DNA of 64,000 bases from contig NZ_JAJNEL010000001.1 in the NCBI RefSeq assembly GCF_029428675.1, positions 1,798,001-1,862,000 on the forward strand. Reading direction: 5' to 3'. The position numbers and the translations under genes are program-made. The notes below the pieces were generated by a model, which saw only the letters and a list, made by a program, of their open reading frames with translations, had not been told where the DNA came from and did not search any database. Shown piece by piece: positions 16,688-27,183 of this stretch (the first letter of the stretch is position 1; the number at the start of each line of letters is the position of its first letter). The stretch comes from Streptomyces sp. JH14 (lineage in GTDB: Bacteria > Actinomycetota > Actinomycetes > Streptomycetales > Streptomycetaceae).

Positions 16688-16731
16688 ATACTCTCAGACG
16701 CTCTGCGCCATGAGGTGAACGGACCGTTTCG

Positions 16732-17754
16732 TCAGAGTTCGACGCGGGCGGCGATCGGGAGATGGTCGCTGTCCGTCGCCGGGAGCGTCCACGACGACAT
16801 CGGTTCGACGCCCCTGACCATGATCTGGTCGATCCGGGCCATCGGGAACGACGCCGGCCAGCTGAAGCCGAAGCCGTCTCCGGCCGCGCCCTGGGTGGAT
16901 CGCATCTGGGACGTGACCGCGTTCAGCGAACGGTCGTTCATCGTGCCGTTGAGGTCGCCCAGCAGGATCACCCGGTCGAGGCGTTCGTCGGCGATGGCCT
17001 CGCCGAGCGCGTCCGCGCTCGCATCGCGCTGGTTCGCGGTGAATCCGGCGTTCAGTTTGACCCGTACGGACGGCATGTGGGCCACGTAGACCGCGACCTC
17101 GCCGTTCGGCGTCGACACCGTGGAACGCATCGCCCGGATCCAGCCCATCCTGATGTCCACGGGCCGGGTGTTGCCCATCGGGTACTTGCTCCACATACCG
17201 ACGGTCCCCTCGACCGCGTGGTACGGATAGCGTGCGGCGAGCGCCGACTCGTACGCCGGGACCCGGTCGGCCGGCAGCTCCTGCAGAGCGATGACGTCCG
17301 CGCCCGAAGCCGCGACCTGCCGGGCGGTGCCCGCGGGGTCGGGGTTGTCCGCGTTGACGTTGTGGGTGGCGACGGTGAGGTCGCCGCCGCTGCCGGACTT
17401 GTCGGTGAGCAGTCCGCCGAAGACGTTGAGCCAGACGACGGCCGGCAGCAGCAGGGCGATCAGTGCGGTCGCCGAGCGGCGCACCAGGCCCAGGACGAGA
17501 CACAGCGGCACGAATAGGCCGAACCACGGCAGGAAGGTCTCGGAGAGGCTGCCGAGGTTGCCGATGGTGTTCGGGATCTCCGCGTGGAAGATCATCACGA
17601 AGGTGACCAGCACGGCGCAGACGGCGAGCACGATGCCGCGCCGCCACATGCCCTTGCCGCCGGTCCATCTGTCGCGCAGGTCCCGGAACCGCGATCCGGT
17701 GCGCTGCGGTCCCGCGCTGCCGTTCTCGGTGTCCGCCCTGTACGCCTGAACCAT
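16732..17754 (-). CDS. Membrane-anchored endonuclease/exonuclease/phosphatase family protein
   Basis: Protein of 340 aa. I choose ATG 17754 (MVQAYRADTE), preceded by GAGGA; a longer frame upstream lacks a ribosome-binding site. Three transmembrane helices fill about residues 30-115, followed by an extracytoplasmic EEP domain with VATHNVNAD, ALQELPAD (catalytic Glu), LGDLNGTMND and the terminal SDHLP. Relatives with this layout are uncharacterised; the domain cleaves phosphodiesters in nucleic acids or phosphoinositide-like lipids. The substrate cannot be read from the sequence. Confidence 0.82.
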   Translation of the reverse strand: MVQAYRADTENGSAGPQRTGSRFRDLRDRWTGGKGMWRRGIVLAVCAVLVTFVMIFHAEIPNTIGNLGSLSETFLPWFGLFVPLCLVLGLVRRSATALIALLLPAVVWLNVFGGLLTDKSGSGGDLTVATHNVNADNPDPAGTARQVAASGADVIALQELPADRVPAYESALAARYPYHAVEGTVGMWSKYPMGNTRPVDIRMGWIRAMRSTVSTPNGEVAVYVAHMPSVRVKLNAGFTANQRDASADALGEAIADERLDRVILLGDLNGTMNDRSLNAVTSQMRSTQGAAGDGFGFSWPASFPMARIDQIMVRGVEPMSSWTLPATDSDHLPIAARVEL

Positions 17755-17944
17755 CGCGCTGTCCTCACTGCCTTGCCGTGCACATCGCCGCGTCCCCGAC
17801 CCTAGGGGATGAGCCATGCATTTCCTGCCGTCGACGACGGCCGTACTGCCACGAGGACGTGGGGCGCGGTCCGGCAGGTTCCGGCCGTGAGGGCTCTGCG
17901 TGACCTTGTGACAGAACGCTCACATGCGCCCGGGCCCGGGCGCG

Positions 17945-18619
17945 TCAGCTGCGACCTGCGCCTTTGCCGGTCGCCTGGGCGGCAGGAACGGGGGGCGCAG
18001 GGGCGGCCGGGCGTGGGGCCAGGCCCTCGACCAGGGTCTGGATGATGCGGTCGGCCAGGTCCTCGGGCAGTTCCGCATCGGTCCTGTGAATGGTCCGTAC
18101 GAGCATGGGGCCGACGAACAGGTCGTCCATCAGTTCCACGTCCAGGTCCGCCCGGAGCTCCCCCGCGTCGACCGCCCGCTGCACGGCCGCCCGCATCGCA
18201 CGGCGGCGGGGTTCGATCACGGTGGAGTGGTACTCGGCCCAGAGCTTGGGGTGACTCTTCATCTGCGCGAAGACGTTGTGGAGGAAGACCGACGAGCGCT
18301 GGGCGAGGCCGCGCCTGCGCAGCGACTCCAGCATCAGGCGCAGATCGGCGAGCCCTGCGGTGCCGGAGACGACCGGTTCCTCGGGTTCGATGTCGCGCAG
18401 TACGTCGACGAAGAGCTCTTCCTTGCCGCACCAGCGCCGGTAGATGGTGGCCTTGCCGACCCCCGCGGTCCGGGCGATGCGCTCGATGGACAGGCCGGCC
18501 AGGGGCTCGCCGCCTTCCAGCAGTGCGACGACCGCGTCCAGGATGGCCCGTTCGGCAGCCACGCTGCGGGGTCGGCCACGCCGCGGCTCCTCGTCCTGCC
18601 CCTGTACCTGTACGTGCAC
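17945..18619 (-). CDS. TetR-family repressor, likely regulator of the adjacent MFS pump
   Basis: Protein of 224 aa starting at GTG 18619 with AAGGTGG upstream. The N-terminal HTH (SIERIARTAGVGKATIYRRW, about residues 32-51) is typical TetR. The C-terminal ligand domain is followed by an Ala/Pro-rich tail. It lies downstream of and in the same direction as the MFS exporter gene, but a large hairpin separates them, so it may have its own promoter. The dyad 5' of the exporter is the obvious target. Confidence 0.85.
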   Translation of the reverse strand: MHVQVQGQDEEPRRGRPRSVAAERAILDAVVALLEGGEPLAGLSIERIARTAGVGKATIYRRWCGKEELFVDVLRDIEPEEPVVSGTAGLADLRLMLESLRRRGLAQRSSVFLHNVFAQMKSHPKLWAEYHSTVIEPRRRAMRAAVQRAVDAGELRADLDVELMDDLFVGPMLVRTIHRTDAELPEDLADRIIQTLVEGLAPRPAAPAPPVPAAQATGKGAGRS

Positions 18620-18689
18620 CTGGTTCCACCTTTCGCCGCACCTGTCCGGCCCGGCCCCGATTCTCGCCGACACGGACGGTGCCGTGCCT

Positions 18690-18731
18690 CCGCCCCGGGC
18701 GCCCCGGAGTGTCCCGGGGCGCCCGGGGCGG
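18690..18731. terminator. 18-bp perfect GC hairpin between exporter and tetR
   Basis: Arms 18690-18707 and 18714-18731 are perfect complements (CCGCCCCGGG... type) around a 6-base loop. On the minus strand this lies 54 bases after the exporter stop. Confidence 0.75.
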
Positions 18732-18784
18732 CCCTGTTCAGTTGCGCGGGGCCGTGGGTGCCACCGGCCGCGCGGCCCCGGGTG

Positions 18785-20389
18785 TCACCGGCCCGCGCCC
18801 GCCGGCACGGCCCGGTCGTCCTCGCCGGCCGGCTGCACGGCGGGCGCCTTGCCCGGCAGGAACAGGCCAACCACGAGCGCGCCGATCAGGGCGACGGCCG
18901 CCGAGCCGACGGCGGTGACGTGCATGGCGCCGAGGAAGGCGTCGTTCGCCGCGGCGACCAGCGGCCGGCCGGCCGGGCCGAGCTTCTCCGCGACGCCGAG
19001 CGTCGCCTCGATCGACTCCCCCGCCGCGTCCCTGGCCGCGGCCGGGACCGTACCGAGGTGGCCCTCGATGTCACCGCGGTAGACGGTGGAGAGCACCGAG
19101 CCCAGGACGGCGATCCCGAGCGCCCCGCCGACCTGGCGGAACGTGTTGTTGATGGCCGAGCCTGAGCCTGCCTTCTCGCGCGGCAGCGCCTGCATCACGG
19201 CGACGGTGACGGGCGGCATGACGTGCGCCATGCCGGTTCCCTGGACGAAGAAGACCACGCACATCACCCAGACCGGAGTGGTGGCGTCGAACAGCGTGAA
19301 CGCCGCCAGTCCGGCCGCGACAAGCAGCATGCCGGCCGTGCACACGGCGCGGGCGCCGAACCTCGCCACGACCAGCCGGGCGCGCGGCGCGAAGATCATC
19401 TGCGCGGCGGCCAGCGGCAGGATCAGCAGGCCGGACTGCAGGGCGCTGTAGCCGCGCACGCTCTGCAGGTAGAAGGCGGAGAAGAAGGTCACCCCCATCA
19501 GCGCGAAGAAGACCAGCGCGACGGCGGCGACGGCGGCGGAGAACGCGCCGTTCCTGAAGTACGCGATGTCGATGGCCGGGTGGCTGCTGCGCTTCTCGTG
19601 CCAGACGAACCCGGTCAGGACGAGCAGGCCGCCGATGATCGACAGGAGGACGACGGGGTCGCCGAAGTCGGCGAGTTCGCCGCCGCGGATGATGCCGAAC
19701 ACGAGCAGGACCAGGCCGACGATGGAGAGGACGACTCCGAGCGGGTCGATCCGGCCCGGCTTCGGGTCCCGGGAGTCCGGCACCAGCACCACCATGGCGA
19801 TCAGCGCAATGATCACCACGGGCACGTTGACCAGGAAGATCGAGCCCCACCAGAAGTGTTCGAGCAGCAGTCCGCCGGTGATCGGGCCGATGGCGATGGC
19901 CAGGCCGACGCTGCCGGCCCAGATGCCGATCGCCTTGGGCTGCTCATCGCGCTCGAAGACGTTCATCAGGATGGCGAGCGTGGCGGGCATCACGAACGCG
20001 GCGCCGAAGCCCATCACGGCGCGCCAGGTGATGAGTTCGCCGGGCGATCCGGACATGGCGGCGAGGGCCGAGCCGATACCGAACAGCAGAATGCCGAAGA
20101 GCAGGATCTTCTTGCGCCCGATGCGGTCGCCGAGCAGTCCGGCGGTGAAGAGCAGTCCGGCGAAGACGAGCGTGTAGGAGTTGATCGCCCACTCCAGCTC
20201 GCTCTGGGTGGCTCCGAGGCCGGTGGGCGCCGGGGAGGCGATGGTCTTGACCGCGACGTTCAGGATCGAGTTGTCCAGCACCACGATGAGCAGGCTGAAC
20301 ATCAGGACGACGAGGATCGCCCAACGGCGACGGTGGATCGCTTCGGGAACACGGGACGCGGCCGCAGGAGGGCCGGACGGTATCGACAT
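18785..20389 (-). CDS. EmrB/QacA-type 14-helix MFS drug exporter
   Basis: Proton-driven multidrug exporter of 534 aa. Start ATG 20389 ([12 protein letters not shown]); longer frames run through the operator. Helix 1 carries [15 protein letters not shown], the DHA2-family motif with Asp in the membrane. [13 protein letters not shown] (motif A) follows helix 2, and motif C-like glycines lie in helix 5. A Pro/Ala-rich tail ends the protein. It is probably repressed by the TetR protein encoded downstream, acting at the palindrome 25 bases 5' of the start. Drug specificity cannot be inferred. Confidence 0.9.
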   Translation of the reverse strand: MSIPSGPPAAASRVPEAIHRRRWAILVVLMFSLLIVVLDNSILNVAVKTIASPAPTGLGATQSELEWAINSYTLVFAGLLFTAGLLGDRIGRKKILLFGILLFGIGSALAAMSGSPGELITWRAVMGFGAAFVMPATLAILMNVFERDEQPKAIGIWAGSVGLAIAIGPITGGLLLEHFWWGSIFLVNVPVVIIALIAMVVLVPDSRDPKPGRIDPLGVVLSIVGLVLLVFGIIRGGELADFGDPVVLLSIIGGLLVLTGFVWHEKRSSHPAIDIAYFRNGAFSAAVAAVALVFFALMGVTFFSAFYLQSVRGYSALQSGLLILPLAAAQMIFAPRARLVVARFGARAVCTAGMLLVAAGLAAFTLFDATTPVWVMCVVFFVQGTGMAHVMPPVTVAVMQALPREKAGSGSAINNTFRQVGGALGIAVLGSVLSTVYRGDIEGHLGTVPAAARDAAGESIEATLGVAEKLGPAGRPLVAAANDAFLGAMHVTAVGSAAVALIGALVVGLFLPGKAPAVQPAGEDDRAVPAGAGR

Positions 20390-20413
20390 GGCACGGAGCC
20401 TATCCCTCTTTCG

Positions 20414-20432
20414 ATACGAGACCGTCTCGTAT
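20414..20432. promoter_or_regulatory. TetR-type operator at the MFS exporter promoter
   Basis: ATACGAGACCGTCTCGTAT is an 8-3-8 perfect inverted repeat, 25 bases upstream of the exporter start. Size and symmetry match TetR operators. Confidence 0.65.
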
Positions 20433-20546
20433 TGGAAAGTCTTTGCCGAGTGGGCCCACTTCCCGGGAACGGCCGGGGGATGCCACCATGGAACCGGTCC
20501 GGGGACGCCGTCAGGGCGCCTCGAGATGACGAAGGAGCCGTTGGCC

Positions 20547-21431
20547 ATGTCGCTTCAGGCTGCGCAGAACCAGCCCGCAACACCGGCAGGAGCCCCCACC
20601 GACAGCAGCAAGGCGCTGTACGGAGGCAAGAGCACCCGCCGCATCACCGTCCACGACATCGCCGCCGCCACCGAGCGCGGCGAGAAGTGGCCCATGCTCA
20701 CCGCCTACGACGCGATGACCGCGTCCGTCTTCGACGAGGCCGGCATCCCGGTCATGCTCGTCGGCGACTCGATGGGCAACTGCCACCTCGGCTACGAGAC
20801 CACCGTGCCCGTCACGATGGACGAGATCGCCATCCTCTCCGCCGCTGTCGTACGGGGAACCAAGCGCGCCCTCATCGTCGGCGACCTCCCCTTCGGGGCG
20901 TACCAGGAAGGGCCCGTCCAGGCCCTGCGCAACGCCACCCGGCTGGTCAAGGAGGCCGGCGTGGGTGCGGTGAAGCTGGAGGGCGGTGAGCGGTCGCTCG
21001 CCCAGACCGAGCTGCTCGTGTCGTCCGGCATCCCGGTCATGTCGCACCTCGGCCTGACCCCGCAGTCCGTCAACACCATGGGCTACCGGGTGCAGGGCCG
21101 CAACGACGAGGCCGCACACCGGCTGATCCGGGACGCCAAGGCCGCCCAGGAAGCGGGCGCGTTCGCCGTCGTGCTGGAGCTCGTTCCGGCCGAGGTCGCC
21201 GCCGAGATCACCCGCAGCCTGCACATCCCGACCGTCGGCATCGGCGCGGGCCCGGACACCGACGCCCAGGTCCTGGTCTACACCGACATGGTCGGGCTGA
21301 CCGGGGGCAAGGTGCCGCGCTTCACCAAGCAGTACGCGAACATGCGCAAGGTGCTCGGCGACGCGGCGAAGGAGTTCGCGAACGAGGTCGTCGGCGGCAC
21401 GTTCCCGGCCCCGGAGCACACCTTCCACTAG
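20547..21431 (+). CDS. panB: 3-methyl-2-oxobutanoate hydroxymethyltransferase
   Basis: First step of pantothenate synthesis: transfer of a hydroxymethyl group from methylene-tetrahydrofolate to ketoisovalerate to give ketopantoate. The protein is 294 aa with the TIM-barrel signatures [24 protein letters not shown] (metal-binding Asp), VKLEGG and the Glu in [11 protein letters not shown] 20547 is chosen because GAAGGAG at 20531-20537 is ideally spaced; ATG 20526 lies before that site. A 26-residue leader precedes the conserved domain. It is transcribed divergently from the MFS exporter and ends before a strong hairpin. Confidence 0.93.
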   Translation: MSLQAAQNQPATPAGAPTDSSKALYGGKSTRRITVHDIAAATERGEKWPMLTAYDAMTASVFDEAGIPVMLVGDSMGNCHLGYETTVPVTMDEIAILSAAVVRGTKRALIVGDLPFGAYQEGPVQALRNATRLVKEAGVGAVKLEGGERSLAQTELLVSSGIPVMSHLGLTPQSVNTMGYRVQGRNDEAAHRLIRDAKAAQEAGAFAVVLELVPAEVAAEITRSLHIPTVGIGAGPDTDAQVLVYTDMVGLTGGKVPRFTKQYANMRKVLGDAAKEFANEVVGGTFPAPEHTFH

Positions 21432-21519
21432 GGCCCCGCGTCCGGATCCCGGTCCGGCCGAAGACCCCAGGAACGGACCGGTCCCCTCCGACAGGACCAC
21501 TGGCCACTGCCCGCACCAC

Positions 21520-21554
21520 GACAGCCCGCCGACTTCCCCCATCGGCGGGCTGTC
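21520..21554. terminator. Hairpin after panB
   Basis: Perfect 13-bp arms (GACAGCCCGCCGA, 21520-21532, and complement 21542-21554) with a 9-base loop. Confidence 0.75.
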
Positions 21555-21601
21555 GGTGTGTTCGCGCCGCCGGCAGGTGCGGGGCGCGTCCGTCGACGGC
21601 A

Positions 21602-21668
21602 TGTCGGCGGACTGTCGGCGGAGTGTCGGCGGACTGTCGGCGGAGTGTCGGCGGAGTGTCAGTGGCGG
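21602..21668. repeat. 11-bp tandem repeat upstream of the ABC exporter
   Basis: Five units of TGTCGGCGGA(C/G) start at 21602, 21613, 21624, 21635 and 21646, with a degenerate sixth from 21657. The array ends about 20 bases before the ATPase gene. A period of 11 places each unit on the same DNA face. It could be a regulator-binding array or simple slippage expansion. Confidence 0.7.
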
Positions 21669-21685
21669 ATGGTCCCATGGTGGGC

Positions 21686-22698
<1,013 letters not shown>

Positions 22699-22702
<4 letters not shown>

Positions 22703-23550
22703 GCACGGCGACTCTGACGCCCGACGCCCCGACCGGCACCGCACCGGCGAAGGCTCTCCACGACGAGGGCCGGATCGGCCTGCGCGGTAATCTGCGGCAC
22801 ATCGGCGCGCTGGTGCGGCGCAATCTGCTCCAGATCAAGCAGGACCCGGAGTCGATGTTCGACGCGCTCCTGATGCCGGTCATCTTCACGCTGCTGTTCG
22901 TGTACGTCTTCGGCGGCTCCGTCGGCGGAAGTCTGGGCGGCGGCCGGCAAGAGTACATCAACTATCTGATCCCCGGCCTGATGGCGATGATGGGCATGAA
23001 CATCGCCTCCGCGGTCGGCACCGGCGTCAACGACGACTTCCGCAAGGGCGTCATGGACCGGTTCCGGACGATGCCGATCGCCCGTTCCTCCGTCCTGATC
23101 GCGAAGATCGTGGTCGAGCTCGGCCGGATGATGGTCGCCACGGTGATCCTGCTGGCCATGGGCTTCGCCCTCGGCCTGGAGATCAAGACCTCGGTGCTCG
23201 GCCTGCTGGAAGCGGTCGCGCTGTCGGCGGTGTTCGGCGCCGCCATCATGTGGATCTTCATCCTGCTCGGGCTGTCCCTGAAGACGTCCCAGTCGGTTCA
23301 GGCGATGGGATTCCTCGTGCTGATGCCCCTGCAGTTCGGTTCGTCGATCTTCGCCCCGCCGGCCACGATGCCGGGCTGGCTCCAGGCCTTCACCGACTAC
23401 AACCCGCTGTCCAATCTCGCGGACGCGGCACGCGGGCTGATGCTCGGCGGTCCGGTCGCGCACTCGGTGTGGCTGACGCTCGGCTGGGCCGCCGTCATCA
23501 CCGCGGTGACGGCGCCCCTCGCGGTCGCCAAGTTCCGCAAGAAGACCTGA
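22699..23550 (+). CDS. ABC-2 type exporter permease, DrrB-like
   Basis: Membrane subunit of 283 aa with six predicted helices and a central ABC-2 signature segment. A soluble N-terminus of about 45 residues is followed by FDALLMPVIFTLLFVYVFGG (helix 1). The start overlaps the stop of the ATPase gene by 4 bases. With the ATPase it would form a dimeric drug or lipid exporter. The gene ends 12 bases before the end of a large convergent regulator gene. Confidence 0.88.
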
Positions 23551-23562
23551 CGCGGCCCCGGT

Positions 23563-26500
23563 TCACTCCCGGTACGCGTCGACCAGAGCGATGGCCTCCT
23601 CCAGAGCGAGGCCATCGCCTTCGGCGTACATGGCCGCGTAGCCCGCCTCGCCGAGAACGGCGCGGGCCGCCGCCTCCGCCTCGACGTAGTTCCTCCGCTC
23701 TATCGCCGTCGGCACATGGCCGTTCGGCAGCAGACCGCTGCCCGCGCCCAGCAGCCGGGCGGCGAGGGCCGCCCGGCGCTCGCCGCCGAGTCCGCCCAGG
23801 GCCCGCGCGAGGGTGACGAGGTTGATGACGGACATCTGGGGCGCCACCATCTGCGCCAGCGGATCCCCGGACCGCTTCAGCGCCTGCCGGCCCCGGGCCA
23901 GGGCGTCCGCGTACAGCCCCTCCTGGTTGTCCAGCCAGGCCTGCCCGCCCAGCACGAACCCTTCGAAGATCGCCAGGGTCTCGGATCTGAACTCCTCGCC
24001 CAGCTCGGCGTACTGTTCACGGGCTTCGGCGATGCGGCCGGTGCTGCCCAGCAGCATGGCGAGGAAGAGCCGCGCGAACGGCATTGCCTCGTGTCCCGCC
24101 GCCCGCCCCTCGGCGAGCACCTCGCGCAGGATCGCCTCGCCCTCCGCGCTGCGGCCCAGTTCGGCGAGCGCGGAGGCGTACCGGGTACGCAGCACCGCCA
24201 CCTGGGACTGGGCACCGAGCCGCTCGGCGTAGCCGATGGCGGCCTGGTAGTCGTCGGCCGCGCGGGTGTAATCGCCCCGCCGCTCGTTGGCCTCCCCGCG
24301 GGAGGAGAGCGACTCGGCGGCGCCCCAGTCGTCACCGAGCCGGCTGAAGATCTCCAGGCTCTCGTCGGCGTCCACGCGGGCCTCGCCCGACCAGTCGGGG
24401 CGGTTGGCCAGCACATTGGCGCGCATCTGGAGCGCTGCTGCCAGCTCCCACTCGTAGCCGAACTCGCGGGCGGCACGGACCGTTTCGTCCACCAGTTCGC
24501 GCAGGTCCGCGACGCCCCCGGTGAGCATGACCGCGAAGAACCAGAGCGACGCAGGGGCACGGCAGGTCTGCGGCTGACCCACCCGGTAGGTGGCGGCGAT
24601 GACGCGTAGCCGCTCCATGCTCTTCTCGTTGGTCCACTCGTCCAACGCATGATCCATGCTGACCAGTTGGATCAGGCCGACACCGCGCCGCGCCTCCTGG
24701 AGCAGCTCCGGGCCCATCGGCGGCGGCGCGTCGGTGCACCGTTCCCGGATGGACGGGGCGGGCCGGGCAGGCGGGGCGAAGGGATCCGGGCCCAGCGCGG
24801 CGGCCGCGTCGGCCCAGTGCAGGGCGTCGGCGCGCAGATCGCGCATCTGCCAGTACCAGGAGAGCGAGAGCACCAGGCAGACCGCCTCCTGCTCGTCGCC
24901 GGCGGCGACGGCGTGGCGCAGGGCGGTGCGCAGATTCTCGTACTCCCGCTGGAGGCGGGCGATGGCTGCCCGCTGCCCGGCGCCGCGCAGCAGGGGGTCG
25001 GTGGTCCGGGCCAGCTCCCGGAAGTGCACCAGGTGGCGCCGCTCGACGGCGGCCCGCTCCCCAGCCTCGTCGAGCCGCTCGGCGGCGTACTCGCCGACGG
25101 TCTCCAGCAGCCGGTAGCGCATTTCCCCGTCGTCGGCGGGTGCGGCGACGACGAGGGACTTGTCGACGAGCGAACCGAGCACCCCTGCGACCTCCCGCGC
25201 GTCCTGCGGCCGGTCCGCGCAGACCTCTTCGGCCGCGGTCAGCGTGCAGCCGCCGGCGAAGACGGACAGCCTGCGCAGTACGGCGCGTTCGGATGCGTCG
25301 AGGAGGTCCCAGGACCAGTCGACGACGGCGCGCAGTGTCTGCTGGCGCGGCAGCACGGTACGGGCCCCACTGGTCAGCAGGCGGAACCGGTCGTCGAGCC
25401 GGTCGGCGATCTGGCGCGGGCTGAGCATCCGCAGCCGGGCGGCGGCGAGTTCGATGGCGAGCGGCAGTCCGTCGAGCCGGCGGCAGATCTCGGCGGCGGC
25501 CGCCGCGGTCTCCTCGTCCGCGTCGATCCGGAAGCCCGGCTTCGCGGCGGCGCCGCGGTCGGCGAGCAGGCGCAGCGCCATCGGGTCGGGCAGCGGGTCG
25601 ACGGGGCGGACGAACTCGCCCGGTACACCGAGGGGTTCACGGCTGGTGGCCAGGACGGTGAGGTCCGGGCAGTGGACGAGCAGATGGTCGGCGAGCGCGG
25701 CGGCGGCCTCGATGACGTGCTCGCAGTTGTCGAGGAGCAGCAGCATGCGGCGCCGGGAGCAGTGCTCGGTCAGCCGGACGAGCGGATCGCCCGCACTGCG
25801 CTCGGCGGCCCGGAGCTCCTCGGCGCCTGCGCCGCGCAGCACGGTCTCGCGGGCGCCGAGGGCGGTCAGTACGGCTTCGGGCACGGTCTCCGGGTCGTCG
25901 ACGGGGGCGAGCTCGGCCAGCCAGACGCCGTCCGGCCAGGCGGGTGCGACGGACTCGGCGGCCTCCTGGGAGAGCCGGGTCTTGCCCGCGCCCCCGGGTC
26001 CGAGAAGGGTGACGAGGCGGGCTTGCGCGAGGTCGCCCCGCAGCACCTCGATATCGGCCTCCCGCCCGACGAAACTGGTGAGCCTGGCGCGCAGGTTGCC
26101 CAGGGCGACGGGGATCGGCCCGGGAGCGGGTTCCGGCGCGGGGGTGCGGCCCGGTGCGGCAACCGTGGGCGACCCGGCCACCCGGCCGGGCGCGGCCGCC
26201 GGGGCCTGCGCCGGCCCGGATGGCGGCGGCCCCGGCTCCTGATGGAGCAACTCGGCGTGAAGGGACCGCAGTTCCGGGCCCGGGTCCGCGCCGAGGCGGT
26301 CGGCGAGCCCGGTGCGTACCTCCTCGTACGCCGCCAGCGCCTGCGCCGTACGTCCGGCGTCCCGCAGTGCCCGCAGGCGCAGCGCCTGGAGCGGTTCGTC
26401 CATCGGGTGCTCGGCGCAGAGCGCGACCAGTTCCGGCAGGACCTCGTCGGCGCGGCCCAGCGCGAGCGCGGCGGCGAACCTGGCGCGGCGGGCGTCGAGC

Positions 26501-26955
26501 CGGCGGGCCGTCCAGCGGGCCGTGACGGCGGCGCGGTCGGGCAGATCGGCGAGGGCCGGACCCCGCCACAGGGCGAGTGCGTCGTCGAGGACGGTGGCGG
26601 CCTTCGCCGGATCGCCCGCGTCCAGGGCGCGCATCCCCTCCCCCGTGAGCCGCTCGAAGCGGTGCAGGTCGACCGCGTCGGGCTCGACGGCGAGCCGGTA
26701 GCCGCTCTCGGCGGAGGCGATCGCCGCATGCCCGAGAACCCGCCGGAGCCGGCCGACGAGCGCCTGCAGGGCGCCCACCGCGTCGGCGGGCGGCTCGCCG
26801 TCCCACACCTCGTCGACCAGCACCGCGGCCGGGACCGCGCGGCCGGGACGCAGTGCGAGAACGGTCAGCAGGGCGCGCAGCCGCGCCCCACCGATGGCGA
26901 CGGCCGTGCCGTCGTCGTGGAGTGCCTGCGTGGTGCCGAGGATGCTGTAGCGCAC
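23563..26955 (-). CDS. AfsR/SARP-family regulator with NB-ARC and TPR domains
   Basis: Large transcriptional activator (1130 aa). Order: an OmpR-like winged helix (about residues 1-90, with LRPGRAVPAAVLVDEVW), a BTAD domain (about 95-245), a Pro/Ala linker, an NB-ARC/STAND ATPase beginning near 285 with Walker A LLGPGGAGKT and a Walker B-like LLLLDNCEHV, then TPR-like helices to the end. AfsR-type proteins activate secondary metabolism or stress genes in response to nucleotides or phosphorylation. It is convergent with the DrrAB-like pair, so direct control of those genes is possible but unproven. No other regulator-type partner is adjacent. Confidence 0.9.
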   Translation of the reverse strand: MRYSILGTTQALHDDGTAVAIGGARLRALLTVLALRPGRAVPAAVLVDEVWDGEPPADAVGALQALVGRLRRVLGHAAIASAESGYRLAVEPDAVDLHRFERLTGEGMRALDAGDPAKAATVLDDALALWRGPALADLPDRAAVTARWTARRLDARRARFAAALALGRADEVLPELVALCAEHPMDEPLQALRLRALRDAGRTAQALAAYEEVRTGLADRLGADPGPELRSLHAELLHQEPGPPPSGPAQAPAAAPGRVAGSPTVAAPGRTPAPEPAPGPIPVALGNLRARLTSFVGREADIEVLRGDLAQARLVTLLGPGGAGKTRLSQEAAESVAPAWPDGVWLAELAPVDDPETVPEAVLTALGARETVLRGAGAEELRAAERSAGDPLVRLTEHCSRRRMLLLLDNCEHVIEAAAALADHLLVHCPDLTVLATSREPLGVPGEFVRPVDPLPDPMALRLLADRGAAAKPGFRIDADEETAAAAAEICRRLDGLPLAIELAAARLRMLSPRQIADRLDDRFRLLTSGARTVLPRQQTLRAVVDWSWDLLDASERAVLRRLSVFAGGCTLTAAEEVCADRPQDAREVAGVLGSLVDKSLVVAAPADDGEMRYRLLETVGEYAAERLDEAGERAAVERRHLVHFRELARTTDPLLRGAGQRAAIARLQREYENLRTALRHAVAAGDEQEAVCLVLSLSWYWQMRDLRADALHWADAAAALGPDPFAPPARPAPSIRERCTDAPPPMGPELLQEARRGVGLIQLVSMDHALDEWTNEKSMERLRVIAATYRVGQPQTCRAPASLWFFAVMLTGGVADLRELVDETVRAAREFGYEWELAAALQMRANVLANRPDWSGEARVDADESLEIFSRLGDDWGAAESLSSRGEANERRGDYTRAADDYQAAIGYAERLGAQSQVAVLRTRYASALAELGRSAEGEAILREVLAEGRAAGHEAMPFARLFLAMLLGSTGRIAEAREQYAELGEEFRSETLAIFEGFVLGGQAWLDNQEGLYADALARGRQALKRSGDPLAQMVAPQMSVINLVTLARALGGLGGERRAALAARLLGAGSGLLPNGHVPTAIERRNYVEAEAAARAVLGEAGYAAMYAEGDGLALEEAIALVDAYRE

Positions 26956-27183
26956 GCGCCTATTCTCCGCGACCGGGACCGGTGGGCGGACTCGCGTCCG
27001 TCAGCGGCACTTCCACCTGGTCCCCAGCGTTGTCCGAAGGTCCACCGGCGTTACTTGTCATGCCCCTACCTTGTCCGGAACCACCACCGCGACGCGAGAC
27101 GTTTCCGCCGTGTCGACTGTACGGTCGGGGCGCGCATCCCCCCGATGCCCGCCCCTGCCGCCGAGCCACCTGGAGTCCCGCCG

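Noticed and set aside
21602-21668. CRISPR array
   Set aside because: Units are 11 bp with no unique spacers and no cas genes near; it is a simple tandem repeat.
24649-27183. Long plus-strand open frame opposite the AfsR-like gene, fused in frame to the M50 protease
   Set aside because: It is antisense to a well supported regulator, lacks recognisable domains and has no ribosome-binding site; only the part from 27184 is real.
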